DNA of 34,380 bases, from positions 1-34,380 of the forward strand of contig NZ_WHYR01000038.1 in the NCBI RefSeq assembly GCF_009428905.1. Reading direction: 5' to 3'. The notes below the pieces were generated by a model, which searched no databases, was not told the origin of the DNA, and saw nothing but the letters and a program-made list of their open reading frames with translations. This document shows positions 17,580 to 26,259 of the stretch, piece after piece (the stretch's first letter is position 1; each line of letters opens with the position of its first letter). The position numbers and the translations under genes are program-made. Source of the stretch: Desulfofundulus thermobenzoicus (GTDB lineage: Bacteria; Bacillota; Desulfotomaculia; Desulfotomaculales; Desulfovirgulaceae).

Positions 17580-18896
17580 GTGAATTATTCCGAATTAGAA
17601 GGCAAAACCCTGCAGGAACTGTACAGGCTGGCCCGGGAGCTGGAGCTGACCGGTTATTCCCGGTTGCGCAAAAAAGAGCTGATCTTTGAAATTATCAAGG
17701 CCCAGACGGAAAAAAACGGGCTGCTTTACGCCCAGGGCGTACTGGAGATTCTGCCGGACGGGTTTGGTTTCCTGCGGCCCTTCCAGTACCTGCCCAGCCA
17801 GGACGACATTTACGTTTCCTCTTCCCAGATTCGCCGTTTTGATCTGCGTACCGGCGACCTGGTGGCCGGGCAGGTGCGCGGTCCCAAGGAAAATGAACGT
17901 TACTTTGCCCTGCTGCGGGTGGAGCAGGTTAACGGTGCTGATCCGGAAACGGCGGCTGAAAGATTGCATTTTGACGGACTTACCCCCCTTTATCCCCAGG
18001 AACGCATCCGTCTGGAAACCTCTCCCGATCATATTTCCACCCGTGTTATCGATCTGGTGGCTCCACTGGGTAAAGGACAGCGGGGTTTGATTGTTTCCCC
18101 CCCCAAGGCGGGGAAAACCATGCTTTTAAAGGACGTGGCCAACAGTATCACCCGCAACCACCCGGAAATGTATTTGATGGTGCTTTTGATCGATGAACGT
18201 CCGGAAGAGGTGACCGATATAGAGCGGTCCGTGGACGGGGAGGTGGTCAGTTCCACCTTTGACGAGCCGCCGGAAAACCACGTGAAGGTGGCTGAAATGG
18301 TTTTGGAGCGGGCCAAGCGGCTGGTGGAGCATAAAAGGGATGTGGTCATCCTGCTGGACAGCATCACCCGCCTGGCCCGGGCCCACAACCTGGTCATTCC
18401 CCCCAGTGGACGCACCCTTTCCGGCGGGGTGGACCCGGCGGCCCTGCACAAGCCCAAGCGTTTCTTCGGCGCAGCCCGTAACGTGGAGGAAGGGGGAAGC
18501 CTGACCATTCTGGCCACGGCGCTCATTGAAACGGGCAGCCGCATGGACGACGTCATCTTTGAGGAATTCAAGGGTACCGGTAACATGGAGCTCATCCTGG
18601 ACCGCCGTCTGGCCGAAAGGCGCCTTTTCCCGGCCATTGACGTGCAGCGCTCCGGCACCCGCAAGGAGGAACTTCTTCTGTCCCGGGACGAACTGGAATG
18701 GATCTGGTTTTTCCGCAAGGCCACGGCGGGCATGGCTTCCTGGGAGGCCATGGAGATGCTGGTGGATCGTATGAAGAAGAGCAAGACCAATGAGGAATTG
18801 CTGCGGCAATTCCGCAGCGCCCGCCGCAGCGGACCGGTGGTGCCCCCGGACAGGCCTCCCGACGTGCGCCGGGATATCACCTCCGAAGGGCCGTAG
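17580..18896 (+). CDS. rho: Transcription termination factor Rho
   Basis: A 438-residue hexameric RNA helicase. Domains in order: Rho-N helical region (about 1-45), cold-shock-like RNA-binding domain (about 48-125, with DGFGFLR), and RecA-type ATPase with Walker A SPPKAGKT (173-180), [12 protein letters not shown], Walker B VVILLDS (255-261) and the R-loop/arginine finger region [10 protein letters not shown]. No insertion in the N-terminal region, unlike actinobacterial Rho. The GTG at 17580 is preceded by GAAAGGATC at a slightly long distance (about 10 bases). Confidence 0.98.
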   Translation: MNYSELEGKTLQELYRLARELELTGYSRLRKKELIFEIIKAQTEKNGLLYAQGVLEILPDGFGFLRPFQYLPSQDDIYVSSSQIRRFDLRTGDLVAGQVRGPKENERYFALLRVEQVNGADPETAAERLHFDGLTPLYPQERIRLETSPDHISTRVIDLVAPLGKGQRGLIVSPPKAGKTMLLKDVANSITRNHPEMYLMVLLIDERPEEVTDIERSVDGEVVSSTFDEPPENHVKVAEMVLERAKRLVEHKRDVVILLDSITRLARAHNLVIPPSGRTLSGGVDPAALHKPKRFFGAARNVEEGGSLTILATALIETGSRMDDVIFEEFKGTGNMELILDRRLAERRLFPAIDVQRSGTRKEELLLSRDELEWIWFFRKATAGMASWEAMEMLVDRMKKSKTNEELLRQFRSARRSGPVVPPDRPPDVRRDITSEGP

Positions 18897-18937
18897 CTCT
18901 TTAAAACACTGGAATTAGTTCTGGGGTGAAAGAAAAC

Positions 18938-19555
18938 ATGGATAATGCAAAGTTTCAGGAACTGGTATTACAACAACTGCAGGTGCTACTGGAAGGGCAG
19001 AAGGGCCTGCGGGAAGATGTGGCCGCGCTGCAGGAAGGGCAGAAGGCCCTGCGGGAAGATGTGGCCGCGCTGCAGGAAGGTCAGAATGCCCTGCGGGAAG
19101 ATGTAACTGCGCTGCAGGAAGGGCAGAAGGCCCTGCGGGAAGATGTGGCCGCGCTGCAGGAAGGGCAGAAGGCCCTGCGGGAAGATGTGGCCGCGCTGCA
19201 GGAAGGGCAGAAGGCCCTGCGGGAAGATGTGGCCGCGCTGCAGGAAGGGCAGAAGGCCCTGCGGGAAGATGTGGCTGCGCTGCAGGAAGGGCAGAAGGCC
19301 CTGCGGGCGGATGTGGCTGCGCTGCAGGAAGGGCAGAAGGCCCTGCGGGCGGATGTGGCCGCGCTGCAGGAAGGGCAGTTGCGTTTGGAAACCCGCCTGG
19401 AAAATGAAGTGATCGAACAGCTCCGCGCCCTGTTTGACGCCCGGGAGGTTCAACTGGACGTGAATAACCGCATCTTTGCCGCCCTGGAAAGCATAGAAAA
19501 GAAAATTGACCGGCTGGAATTGGAGACCACCTACCTGCGCCTGGCCAAAGGTTAG
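18938..19555 (+). CDS. Tandem-repeat coiled-coil protein
   Basis: A 205-residue soluble protein. After MDNAKFQELVLQQLQVLLEG come nine near-identical 14-residue repeats (LREDVAALQEGQKA; the last two have LRADV). Each repeat is two heptads with Leu/Val at 1, 5 and 8, so a continuous coiled coil is expected. A divergent C-terminal helix (about 151-205) rich in Leu and Glu follows, which could cap or tetramerise the coil. ATG 18938 follows GGGGTGAAAG; a GTG at 18926 lies inside that site. It sits between rho and the M23 peptidase gene. No function is recognised. Confidence 0.75.
   Translation: MDNAKFQELVLQQLQVLLEGQKGLREDVAALQEGQKALREDVAALQEGQNALREDVTALQEGQKALREDVAALQEGQKALREDVAALQEGQKALREDVAALQEGQKALREDVAALQEGQKALRADVAALQEGQKALRADVAALQEGQLRLETRLENEVIEQLRALFDAREVQLDVNNRIFAALESIEKKIDRLELETTYLRLAKG
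19007..19384 (+). repeat. Nine tandem 42-bp repeats within the coiled-coil gene
   Basis: Nine uninterrupted 42-base units encode LREDVAALQEGQKA and minor variants. Units 4-6 appear identical in sequence; differences elsewhere are a few bases (for example GAA to GCG in units 8 and 9). The homogeneity points to recent expansion or gene conversion. Confidence 0.95.
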
Positions 19556-19647
19556 GTGACTGAGCAGTTACGCTGGATGTATAAAGGGGCGGGTTTTGGG
19601 CAATCCTCTTCCTTAGGCTGCCAGGCAGCCGGAGGAGAGGATGGAAT

Positions 19648-20550
19648 ATGCGCAAGTTAGTTAAAAAGCAGCTGAAAAAAATGGCCCCCCTTGTGGTGGC
19701 CGCAGGCGTTCTGGCCGGTGGTTATCTCGCCGGATTGGCGCCATTGTTTGCCTCTCCCGACGAGGCCATATTGACTGATCAGCCCTACGGCGGCTTACCA
19801 CCGGTGGAGGAGGCGGGTAACCGGGATGAAGAGGGGGTTGTCTACCGGGTACAGCCCGGGGATACCCTGCTGGCCATTGCCGGCCGTTTGGGAGTGCCGG
19901 TTTCTGTGTTACAGGAAACGAACGGCTTAAGAAACGCCGACCTGATCCTGCCCGGCCAGGAACTGCGTGTTCCCGGCCGCCTGAAGCACCGGGTGGCATC
20001 CGGGGAAACCCTCTCGGAGATTGCCCGCCGCTATCATGTGCCCCTCTGGCAGCTGGCCGCTGCCAACGGCCTGGCCAACCCCGACAGGGTGAATCCGGGG
20101 GAAGAACTGATCATCCCTGCCGGGGAGCAGGAAGCGGTGGCGGTATGGGAGCCCGCACCGTCCCTGCCGGTGGAACAGCTGGCCTGGCCGGTGGTGGGGC
20201 GGGTGAGTTCGCCCTTTGGCTGGCGGGAAGGCCGTCCCCACCACGGGGTGGATATTGCCGCCGCCGAGGGGGAGCCCATACGGGCAGTGAAAGACGGGCG
20301 GGTGGTCTTTGCCGGCCCGCGGGGTACCTATGGTCTGGCGGTGATCATTAATCACGGGCAGGGGCTGGAGACCCTCTACGCCCACGCTTCCAAACTGCTG
20401 GTTTCCCCGGGGCAGACGGTGCAGGAAGGCCAGGTTATCGCCCTGGTGGGCAGCACGGGCCGCTCCACCGGTCCCCACCTGCACCTGGAGGTTCGTTTGA
20501 ACGGTGTTTGTTACGACCCCCTGTGGTGCCTGACCCGGATGCGGACGTAA
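19648..20550 (+). CDS. LysM-LysM-M23 peptidoglycan endopeptidase
   Basis: A 300-residue exported protein. A basic N-terminus and hydrophobic segment (about 12-35) give a signal or anchor. Two LysM modules follow (about 65-109, YRVQPGDTLLAIAGRLG; and 113-157, HRVASGETLSEIARRYH), then an M23 LytM-type peptidase with the zinc motif H198-x3-D202 and H277-L-H279, all intact. It should cleave peptide cross-links in the wall. In sporulators related LysM-M23 proteins act in engulfment or spore wall turnover; that role is inference. ATG 19648 has GGAGGAG about ten bases upstream. Confidence 0.93.
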   Translation: MRKLVKKQLKKMAPLVVAAGVLAGGYLAGLAPLFASPDEAILTDQPYGGLPPVEEAGNRDEEGVVYRVQPGDTLLAIAGRLGVPVSVLQETNGLRNADLILPGQELRVPGRLKHRVASGETLSEIARRYHVPLWQLAAANGLANPDRVNPGEELIIPAGEQEAVAVWEPAPSLPVEQLAWPVVGRVSSPFGWREGRPHHGVDIAAAEGEPIRAVKDGRVVFAGPRGTYGLAVIINHGQGLETLYAHASKLLVSPGQTVQEGQVIALVGSTGRSTGPHLHLEVRLNGVCYDPLWCLTRMRT

Positions 20551-20649
20551 GAATAAGTTAAACGAACCGGGTACATTAACCCTATTAAGCTGCCGGTTTT
20601 AAAAGAGTAAGTTCCTGCCGGGTATCCAACGACCAGTATTTGCCCCACT

Positions 20650-20704
20650 GGAGACCGCCCTGCCGGGACGGGTCTCCGGGGGGCAGGTTTCTTGCCGTCC
20701 CGGC
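20650..20704 (+). promoter_or_regulatory. Mutually exclusive hairpins before the radical SAM gene
   Basis: Stem A pairs GGAGACC (20650-20656) with GGTCTCC (20671-20677). Stem B pairs GCCGGGACGG (20662-20671) with CCGTCCCGGC (20695-20704), a perfect 10 bp. Stem B's left arm includes the loop and one base of stem A, and a third stem (CCTGCC 20659-20664 with GGCAGG 20682-20687) competes with both. The gene's ribosome binding site starts eight bases after stem B. No U-run follows. Confidence 0.35.
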
Positions 20705-20729
20705 GCAGTGCGGGGAAGGGTGGACATAA

Positions 20730-22115
20730 ATGGATTTCCGTTTGGTTTATGCCGATGAGGCCGGCCGGTTTTTCGATCACCCCGGGCTGGCGGCGGTGGG
20801 CCGCACCGGTGACCGGTTTGTGGAGATTACCCCACGGGAACTGATCCCCCTGCCGGAGGGGGCCTCCCTGGTGCTGATCCCGGGTGGGCACCCGGTGGGG
20901 TTGGACCGGCGGGGGAATTTTGTGCTTCTGGAGCACCTGCCGGGAAAGGGGCGGTCCCATCCATCCGGGGAGTGGGCGGACCACTTCCGCTCCGGTGGGG
21001 GTCCGGACGTGCAGGAAAGGGCCGGCAGGGAAAGGGGCGCCCTGCACCACACCCGGGGAGCTTCCGCCAGGGCCTTTGCCCTGGCCGCCCTTTTGCCCCA
21101 GGGCTACACCCGCACGCTGCTGCCGGCCTACCGCCGGCCGGGCGGGGAAAAACCTTTGCCCCTTTTCGGCTACACCGCCGTGGCCTGGGGGCGGGGTCGC
21201 CTCTGGGCCGCCGCCCGCCGGACGGACGATCCCCAGCGCTGGGACCCCCGGCATTATAACACACCGGAATTGCCCGGACTGGTGCAGGAAGGGCTGAAAA
21301 AACACCCCGGCAACCCCATTCTGGCTCAGCTGGCTCACTGTGCCCTGGATTATTCATGCTTTACCGCCCAGAATATTTTTTACCGGCGGTGGGAAGGGGG
21401 CGTACCCGTATCGCCGGTTTGTAACGCCCGCTGCCTGGGCTGTATTTCGGAGCAACCGGCCGGGTGCTGCCCTTCCCCCCAGGGGCGCATCAAAACATCC
21501 CCTTCCCTGGAAGCGGTGGTGGAAATATGTGGGGAACATTTAAGGACCGCTGCCGGCGCCATTGTCAGTTTCGGTCAGGGATGCGAGGGGGAACCGGCCC
21601 TGGCGGCCGGGGTCATCGCCCCGGCGGTGGCCCGGGTGCGGCGAACGGTTTCCCGGGGCACCGTCAATATGAATACCAATGCCGGCCATACCGCCGGCAT
21701 AGAAAGGGTGGTTGATGCAGGAGTGGACTCCCTGCGGGTGAGCCTGATCAGCGCCCGCCCGGAGATATATAATGCCTATCACCGCCCCCGGGGTTACGGT
21801 CTGGAGGATGTGGCCCGTTCCATCAAGCTGGCCCGCCGGGCCGGGGTGTTTGTCTCCCTGAACCTGCTGGTTCTGCCCGGCCTTACCGACCGGGAGGGGG
21901 AAATAAGGAGCCTGCTGGCTTTTATTCGGGAAACCGGCGTACAAATGGTCCAGTTGCGCAACCTGAACATAGACCCGGACTACCTTTTTGACCGGTTGCC
22001 CCCCTGTCCGGGCGAGCCCCTGGGGATTCCGCAGTTGATCCACCGCCTGCAACAGATTGAGGGCCTGCTGGTGGGCAATTTCAGCCGGGATGTCCACAGC
22101 CACCCTATTTACTAG
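20730..22115 (+). CDS. Radical SAM protein with unrecognised N-terminal domain
   Basis: A 461-residue protein. The radical SAM core starts near 225: the iron-sulfur motif C231-x3-C235-x2-C238 (CNARCLGC) binds a 4Fe-4S cluster, and SFGQGCEGEPAL is the GGE-like SAM-contact strand, followed by barrel segments LRVSLIS and LNLLVLPGLTDREGE. Extra Cys (246, 247) follow the motif. The first 220 residues match nothing I recognise; residues 72-110 are Gly/Arg/His-rich and may be a loop. ATG 20730 lies six bases after GGGGAAGGGTGG. The substrate is unknown and neighbours give no pathway; it ends 100 bases from the convergent diguanylate cyclase gene. Confidence 0.8.
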   Translation: MDFRLVYADEAGRFFDHPGLAAVGRTGDRFVEITPRELIPLPEGASLVLIPGGHPVGLDRRGNFVLLEHLPGKGRSHPSGEWADHFRSGGGPDVQERAGRERGALHHTRGASARAFALAALLPQGYTRTLLPAYRRPGGEKPLPLFGYTAVAWGRGRLWAAARRTDDPQRWDPRHYNTPELPGLVQEGLKKHPGNPILAQLAHCALDYSCFTAQNIFYRRWEGGVPVSPVCNARCLGCISEQPAGCCPSPQGRIKTSPSLEAVVEICGEHLRTAAGAIVSFGQGCEGEPALAAGVIAPAVARVRRTVSRGTVNMNTNAGHTAGIERVVDAGVDSLRVSLISARPEIYNAYHRPRGYGLEDVARSIKLARRAGVFVSLNLLVLPGLTDREGEIRSLLAFIRETGVQMVQLRNLNIDPDYLFDRLPPCPGEPLGIPQLIHRLQQIEGLLVGNFSRDVHSHPIY

Positions 22116-22216
22116 ACAAGTCAGGACAAATGTCGTTTTAGCCGTCTTTTTCCGGTCCGGCCCTTATATTTTACTGGAAGTTGCGCATTGGGATTGGCAT
22201 TTAATGCCTGGTTCCT

Positions 22217-23560
22217 TCATTTCTCCGGCCCCATTGGGGTGCAGGTGCCGGAACCTTCCGCCGTGGCGTAACGGTTCTTGCCGGCCCTTTTGGCCCGGTA
22301 CATGGCCCCGTCGGCCGCAGACAAAAGGCCTTCCGCGTCCAGGGCGTGGTCCGGGTATACCGCCACCCCCAGGCTGATGGTGAACCGGCCGCCCGGTTGT
22401 TTTTCCCTGTGGGCAAAGGGGTGTTCCTCCACCACCTGCCGCAATTTTTCCGCCACGGTAACCGCCCCGGACAGGCCGGTCTGGGGCAACAGGATCACAA
22501 ATTCCTCTCCCCCGTAGCGGCACACTATGTCCACCTCCCGGGTATGCCTGGTCAGCAGGGCGGCCAGCTGGCGCAGGGCTTCATCTCCCGCCTGGTGCCC
22601 GTTGCTGTCGTTGTAATGTTTGAAGTTATCCACGTCAACCATGATCATGGCCAGGGGTTGGTGGTAACGCTTTGCCCGGGACAGCTCCCGCTGCAGTTCC
22701 GCCTCCAGCTGGCGCCGGTTATACAGTTCGGTGAGGGGGTCCCGGTTGGCCTGGTTTAAAAGGGTGTCCATTAATTGTTTGCGCCGTACCAGAGATTGGG
22801 TGCGGATGAGCAACTCCCGCCGGTCCACCGGTTTGACCAGGAAGTCTTCCGCCCCGCACAAAAGGCCGCGGATCCGTTCTTCCCGCCCGCTTTTGGAGGT
22901 AATGATCACCACCGGGATGACGGCGGTGGCCTGATCGGTTTTTAAACGGCGGCATACTTCAAAACCGTCCATTCCCGGCAGGATCAAATCAAGGATCACC
23001 AGATCGGGCCGGGTGCTTTCCACCAGTTTCAGCGCTTCTTCCCCGGTGGAGGCGGTGATCACCTGCAGGTTTTCCGTGGTCAGGTAGCGGGCCAGCACCT
23101 GCCGCTGCAGGGGGCTGTCTTCAACGATCAATACCAGGGCGGGCTTTCCCAACGGAGTGGAAATGTCCTGCAATTGCTCTTCCAGCAGGCGCAGGTGCAG
23201 CACTGCTTTCAATCTGGCCGTCAGTTCCAGGCTGCTGATGGGTTTATGCAGCACTTCGGAAATGTTCAGCCCGGGGTATTCCGGAAGGACCGCCTTTTCC
23301 CCGGTGATGGCAATTATGGGCAATACTGGTTTCTCTGCGGTCAGGAAACGGCAAAGGGATTCCTCCGCACAGGAGAGGCTTTCGGCCTCGATAACAAGTA
23401 CATCGGGCCAGCCCAGCCGGATTATTTTGATGGCCTCCTGTTCCTGAACGGTAACGATCAGGTTGAACCGGTTGAAATCCAGTTGAGTGGTGAAGGAAAT
23501 AATGGTATCCTTATCCTGGGAGACCAGCAATACCGTGCCGGGGGTCTCAGGTGCCGCCAA
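22217..23560 (-). CDS. PleD-like diguanylate cyclase (REC-REC-GGDEF)
   Basis: A 447-residue cytoplasmic signalling protein that makes cyclic di-GMP. Receiver 1 (about 8-122) is degenerate: acceptor-position E58 replaces Asp and the acidic pair is altered, though K106 is kept (HKPISS). Receiver 2 (about 142-258) is complete, with D148, D191 (ILDLILPGMDG), T221 and K243. The GGDEF domain (about 272-440) has an active GGEEF (350-354) and an inhibitory RxxD site (R341-D344) five residues before it, so product inhibition is expected. The TTG start follows GGGAGG by 11 bases on the minus strand. It is transcribed divergently from rpmE. Confidence 0.93.
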   Translation of the reverse strand: MAAPETPGTVLLVSQDKDTIISFTTQLDFNRFNLIVTVQEQEAIKIIRLGWPDVLVIEAESLSCAEESLCRFLTAEKPVLPIIAITGEKAVLPEYPGLNISEVLHKPISSLELTARLKAVLHLRLLEEQLQDISTPLGKPALVLIVEDSPLQRQVLARYLTTENLQVITASTGEEALKLVESTRPDLVILDLILPGMDGFEVCRRLKTDQATAVIPVVIITSKSGREERIRGLLCGAEDFLVKPVDRRELLIRTQSLVRRKQLMDTLLNQANRDPLTELYNRRQLEAELQRELSRAKRYHQPLAMIMVDVDNFKHYNDSNGHQAGDEALRQLAALLTRHTREVDIVCRYGGEEFVILLPQTGLSGAVTVAEKLRQVVEEHPFAHREKQPGGRFTISLGVAVYPDHALDAEGLLSAADGAMYRAKRAGKNRYATAEGSGTCTPMGPEK

Positions 23561-23665
23561 CTTACGAAAAACCTCCCATCAGCAATGGGTCTATTTTGAC
23601 ATTATTACCTTATCATGAAACCACTACCGTTTCAAGAATTAGTTTCAAGGATTAATTTATAAGCC

Positions 23666-23695
23666 TTGCTCCGGACGTTTTTTCTATGATATAAT
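23666..23695 (+). promoter_or_regulatory. Candidate rpmE promoter
   Basis: TTGCTC (23666-23671), 18 bases, TATAAT (23690-23695), in the AT-rich 196-base divergent gap. The -10 is perfect and the -35 is partial. Confidence 0.5.
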
Positions 23696-23756
23696 TACAT
23701 AGTATGCAGGGTCTTTCGGGTGTCCCTGGACCAATCAGGCAAGCGAGGTGATTTAC

Positions 23757-23957
23757 TTGAAGGAAGGCATTCATCCAAAATATGGTAAGGCCAGGGTGGT
23801 TTGCGTTTGCGGCAACACCTTTGAAACCGGATCAACCAAAAAAGAATTGAAAGTAGAAATTTGCTCCCAGTGCCACCCCTTCTATACCGGCTCCCAGCGA
23901 ACTGTGGAGACGGGGGGACGGGCGGACCGGTTCCGCAAGAAATACGGTTTAAAATAG
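23757..23957 (+). CDS. rpmE: 50S ribosomal protein L31, zinc-binding form
   Basis: A 66-residue ribosomal protein that opens [11 protein letters not shown] as bacterial L31 does. It carries two Cys pairs, CVC (residues about 16-18) and CSQC (about 37-40), so it is the zinc-holding C+ type; such forms can be replaced by zinc-free paralogues under zinc starvation in other bacteria. The TTG at 23757 is chosen because it gives the standard N-terminus and has GAGGTGAT just upstream; a GTG at 23748 lies inside that site. It is followed by its own terminator. Confidence 0.96.
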   Translation: MKEGIHPKYGKARVVCVCGNTFETGSTKKELKVEICSQCHPFYTGSQRTVETGGRADRFRKKYGLK

Positions 23958-24026
23958 GATGGCCGGGCAGGTGAACCGGTTTACCGGTGCGGGCCCGTTC
24001 CATGTCTTAACAATTAGGATTGGAGG

Positions 24027-24055
24027 TAGCAGAGCAGGGGCTCTGCTATTTATTT
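24027..24055 (+). terminator. Intrinsic terminator after rpmE
   Basis: A perfect 9-bp stem TAGCAGAGC / GCTCTGCTA with an AGGG loop is followed by TTTATTT. Confidence 0.88.
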
Positions 24056-24066
24056 ACTGGCATGGG

Positions 24067-24093
24067 TGTGTCAGGGGACGGTTCTTTGACACA
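24067..24093. repeat. REP-like palindromic element
   Basis: TGTGTCA (24067-24073) and TGACACA (24087-24093) form a perfect 7-bp inverted repeat around a 13-base centre that contains GGGGACGGTTCT. This GACGGTTCTTTGACAC-type palindrome resembles dispersed REP-like sequences common in Clostridia genomes; the resemblance is from memory and not tested. Confidence 0.5.
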
Positions 24094-24161
24094 TCCGTTA
24101 CTTATCCGGCGCCGCCCGGCTGTTGTTTTGGGTGGCGGTATTTTGTAGAGGGGATTAGAAC

Positions 24162-25040
24162 ATGAGCAGTTTTCAATACGGCGGTCAGGCGGTAATCGAA
24201 GGGGTGATGATGCGGGGGCCCGTCTCCCGGGCGGTGGCCGTCCGCCGTCCCGACAACACCATTGTCCTGGATACAAAACCGGTGGGTTCCCTGACCGGCC
24301 GTTTTCCCTTTTTAAAGTGGCCGTTGATCCGGGGCGTGGTGGTGCTGGTGGAGTCCCTGGTCATGGGTCTGGAAGCCCTTTCCTTTTCCGCCGGCCAGGC
24401 GGTGGGGGAAGAGGAGGAGATCAGGCCCGGGGAAATAGCCCTTACCCTGGTTGCGGCCCTGGCCCTGGGCGTGTTTCTCTTTATCGTCCTGCCGGCGGGT
24501 TTAACCCACTTCCTCACCGGTTATATTAAGGGCCCGGTGGCCCAGAATTTGGTGGAGGGAATTATCCGCCTGGGTGTCTTTTTGCTTTACGTGGCCGCCA
24601 TCGGCCGTTTGCCGGATATCCGGCGGGTGTTTCAATACCACGGGGCGGAACACAAGGTGATCAATGCTTACGAGGCGGGGGAGGAACTGACCGTGGCCAA
24701 TGTGCGGCCCTATTCCACCTTCCATCCCCGCTGCGGCACCAGTTTTATATTGATTGTGCTGGTGGTGAGCATTTTTCTCTTTTCCCTGCTGGGCCAGCAG
24801 GTGCTCTGGTGGCGGATTGCCTCCCGCATCCTGCTCCTGCCGGTCCTGGCCGGGTTATCCTATGAGCTGTTAAAACTCTCGGCCAAATATCCCCGTTTTA
24901 TTCTATGTCGTCTCTTCATTACCCCCGGACGCTGGCTGCAGAGCCTGACCACCGGTGAGCCCGACGACACCCAGGTGGAGGTGGCCCTGTCCGCCCTGGG
25001 GGCGGTTTTGAAGGAAGGTGAAGCGACCCATGTTCGATAA
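24162..25040 (+). CDS. DUF1385 membrane protein
   Basis: A 292-residue protein of the DUF1385 family: it opens with [15 protein letters not shown] and has the invariant HGAEHK, then a [13 protein letters not shown] segment and FHPRCGTSF, with four or five hydrophobic segments. These conserved His, Glu and Cys residues suggest a metal or catalytic site, but no activity is established. It is regularly found just upstream of prfA in Firmicutes. ATG 24162 follows AGAGGGGAT. Its stop overlaps the prfA start by 11 bases. Confidence 0.88.
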   Translation: MSSFQYGGQAVIEGVMMRGPVSRAVAVRRPDNTIVLDTKPVGSLTGRFPFLKWPLIRGVVVLVESLVMGLEALSFSAGQAVGEEEEIRPGEIALTLVAALALGVFLFIVLPAGLTHFLTGYIKGPVAQNLVEGIIRLGVFLLYVAAIGRLPDIRRVFQYHGAEHKVINAYEAGEELTVANVRPYSTFHPRCGTSFILIVLVVSIFLFSLLGQQVLWWRIASRILLLPVLAGLSYELLKLSAKYPRFILCRLFITPGRWLQSLTTGEPDDTQVEVALSALGAVLKEGEATHVR

Positions 25041-26097
25041 ACTGGACAGCCTGGAACAGCGCTATGAAGAATTGAGCGCCCTTATTGCCGACCCGGCGGT
25101 GATTAACGACCGGGAGCGCTGGCAGCAATATGTAAAGGCTCATGCCGAACTGGATGAGGTGGTGGCTGCCTACCGGGAATATAAAAAGGTGCGCCGGGGC
25201 ATCCAGGAGGCAAAGGAACTGCTGGCGGAAAAGCTGGAGCCCGATTTCCGGGAAATGGTGGAACAGGAACTGGAAGAGCTGAAAGAAAAAGAAGGGGAAA
25301 TGGAGCGCCGGCTGAAAATTCTGCTCCTGCCCAGGGATCCCAATGATGAAAAGAACGTGATCATGGAAATCCGCGCCGGCACCGGCGGGGAGGAGGCCGC
25401 CCTCTTTGCTTCCGACCTTTTCCGCATGTACACCCGTTATGCCGAGCGCCAGGGCTGGCGAACGGAATTGATGAGCACCAGCTACACCGATCTGGGGGGC
25501 ATCAAAGAAGTTATATTCCTCATTGAAGGAAGGGGCGCCTACAGCCGGTTGAAATTTGAAAGTGGCGTGCACCGGGTGCAGCGCATACCCGTTACCGAGT
25601 CCGGCGGCCGCATTCACACATCGGCGGCCACCGTGGCCGTGCTGCCCGAGGCGGAGGAAGTGGACGTGGAGATCAACCCCAATGATCTGCGCATTGATGT
25701 TTTCTGCTCCACCGGTCCCGGAGGGCAGTCGGTAAACACCACCCAGTCGGCGGTGCGCATCACCCACCTGCCCACGGGCATAGTGGTTTCCTGCCAGGAT
25801 GAAAAAAGCCAGCATAAAAACAAAGACAAGGCCATGCGGGTGTTGAGGGCCCGCCTGCTGGACCGCCTGCAGCAGGAGCAGCAGGAAAAACTGGCCTCCG
25901 CCCGGCGTTCCATGGTGGGCAGCGGCGACCGCAGCGAGCGGATCCGCACCTACAACTTTCCCCAGAGCCGGGTGACCGATCACCGCATTGGTTTAACCAC
26001 CCACCGGTTGCCCGAAGTGCTCATGGGCAACCTGGACGAAATCATCGAAGCCCTGGTGACCACCGACCAGGCCCAGCGCCTGCAGCAGGTCCATTAA
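25030..26097 (+). CDS. prfA: Peptide chain release factor 1
   Basis: A 355-residue RF1, which reads UAA and UAG and triggers peptide release. The N-terminal coiled-coil domain (about 1-100) is followed by the PxT codon-recognition tripeptide PVT (187-189, in [10 protein letters not shown]) and the catalytic GGQ (231-233). Length and the PVT tripeptide distinguish it from RF2 (SPF). ATG 25030 gives the standard MFDKL start and follows GGAAGGTGA by about eight bases. It is coupled to DUF1385 and followed by the gene for its own methylase. Confidence 0.98.
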   Translation: MFDKLDSLEQRYEELSALIADPAVINDRERWQQYVKAHAELDEVVAAYREYKKVRRGIQEAKELLAEKLEPDFREMVEQELEELKEKEGEMERRLKILLLPRDPNDEKNVIMEIRAGTGGEEAALFASDLFRMYTRYAERQGWRTELMSTSYTDLGGIKEVIFLIEGRGAYSRLKFESGVHRVQRIPVTESGGRIHTSAATVAVLPEAEEVDVEINPNDLRIDVFCSTGPGGQSVNTTQSAVRITHLPTGIVVSCQDEKSQHKNKDKAMRVLRARLLDRLQQEQQEKLASARRSMVGSGDRSERIRTYNFPQSRVTDHRIGLTTHRLPEVLMGNLDEIIEALVTTDQAQRLQQVH

Positions 26098-26259
26098 AAA
26101 GGGAACAGGCCGCTTTTTTCGATGCGGAGTCAAAAAGTAAATTAGGTTGTTTTCGCGTACGCCTTTTTCGGTTTCCTTAAAATATTCTTGCCGGACAAAA
26201 ACAGGGAACGGCTGCTACCTGGTTCCGCTTTTTTCACCGTAATTCGGGAGGAAAGTTTA

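Noticed and set aside
19007..19384. CRISPR-like array
   Set aside because: The 42-base units are directly adjacent with no variable spacers and encode a continuous coiled coil.
18915..19655. Long minus-strand frame with Pro/Ala-rich repeats
   Set aside because: It is the shadow of the 42-bp repeat array; periodic coding DNA keeps several frames open.
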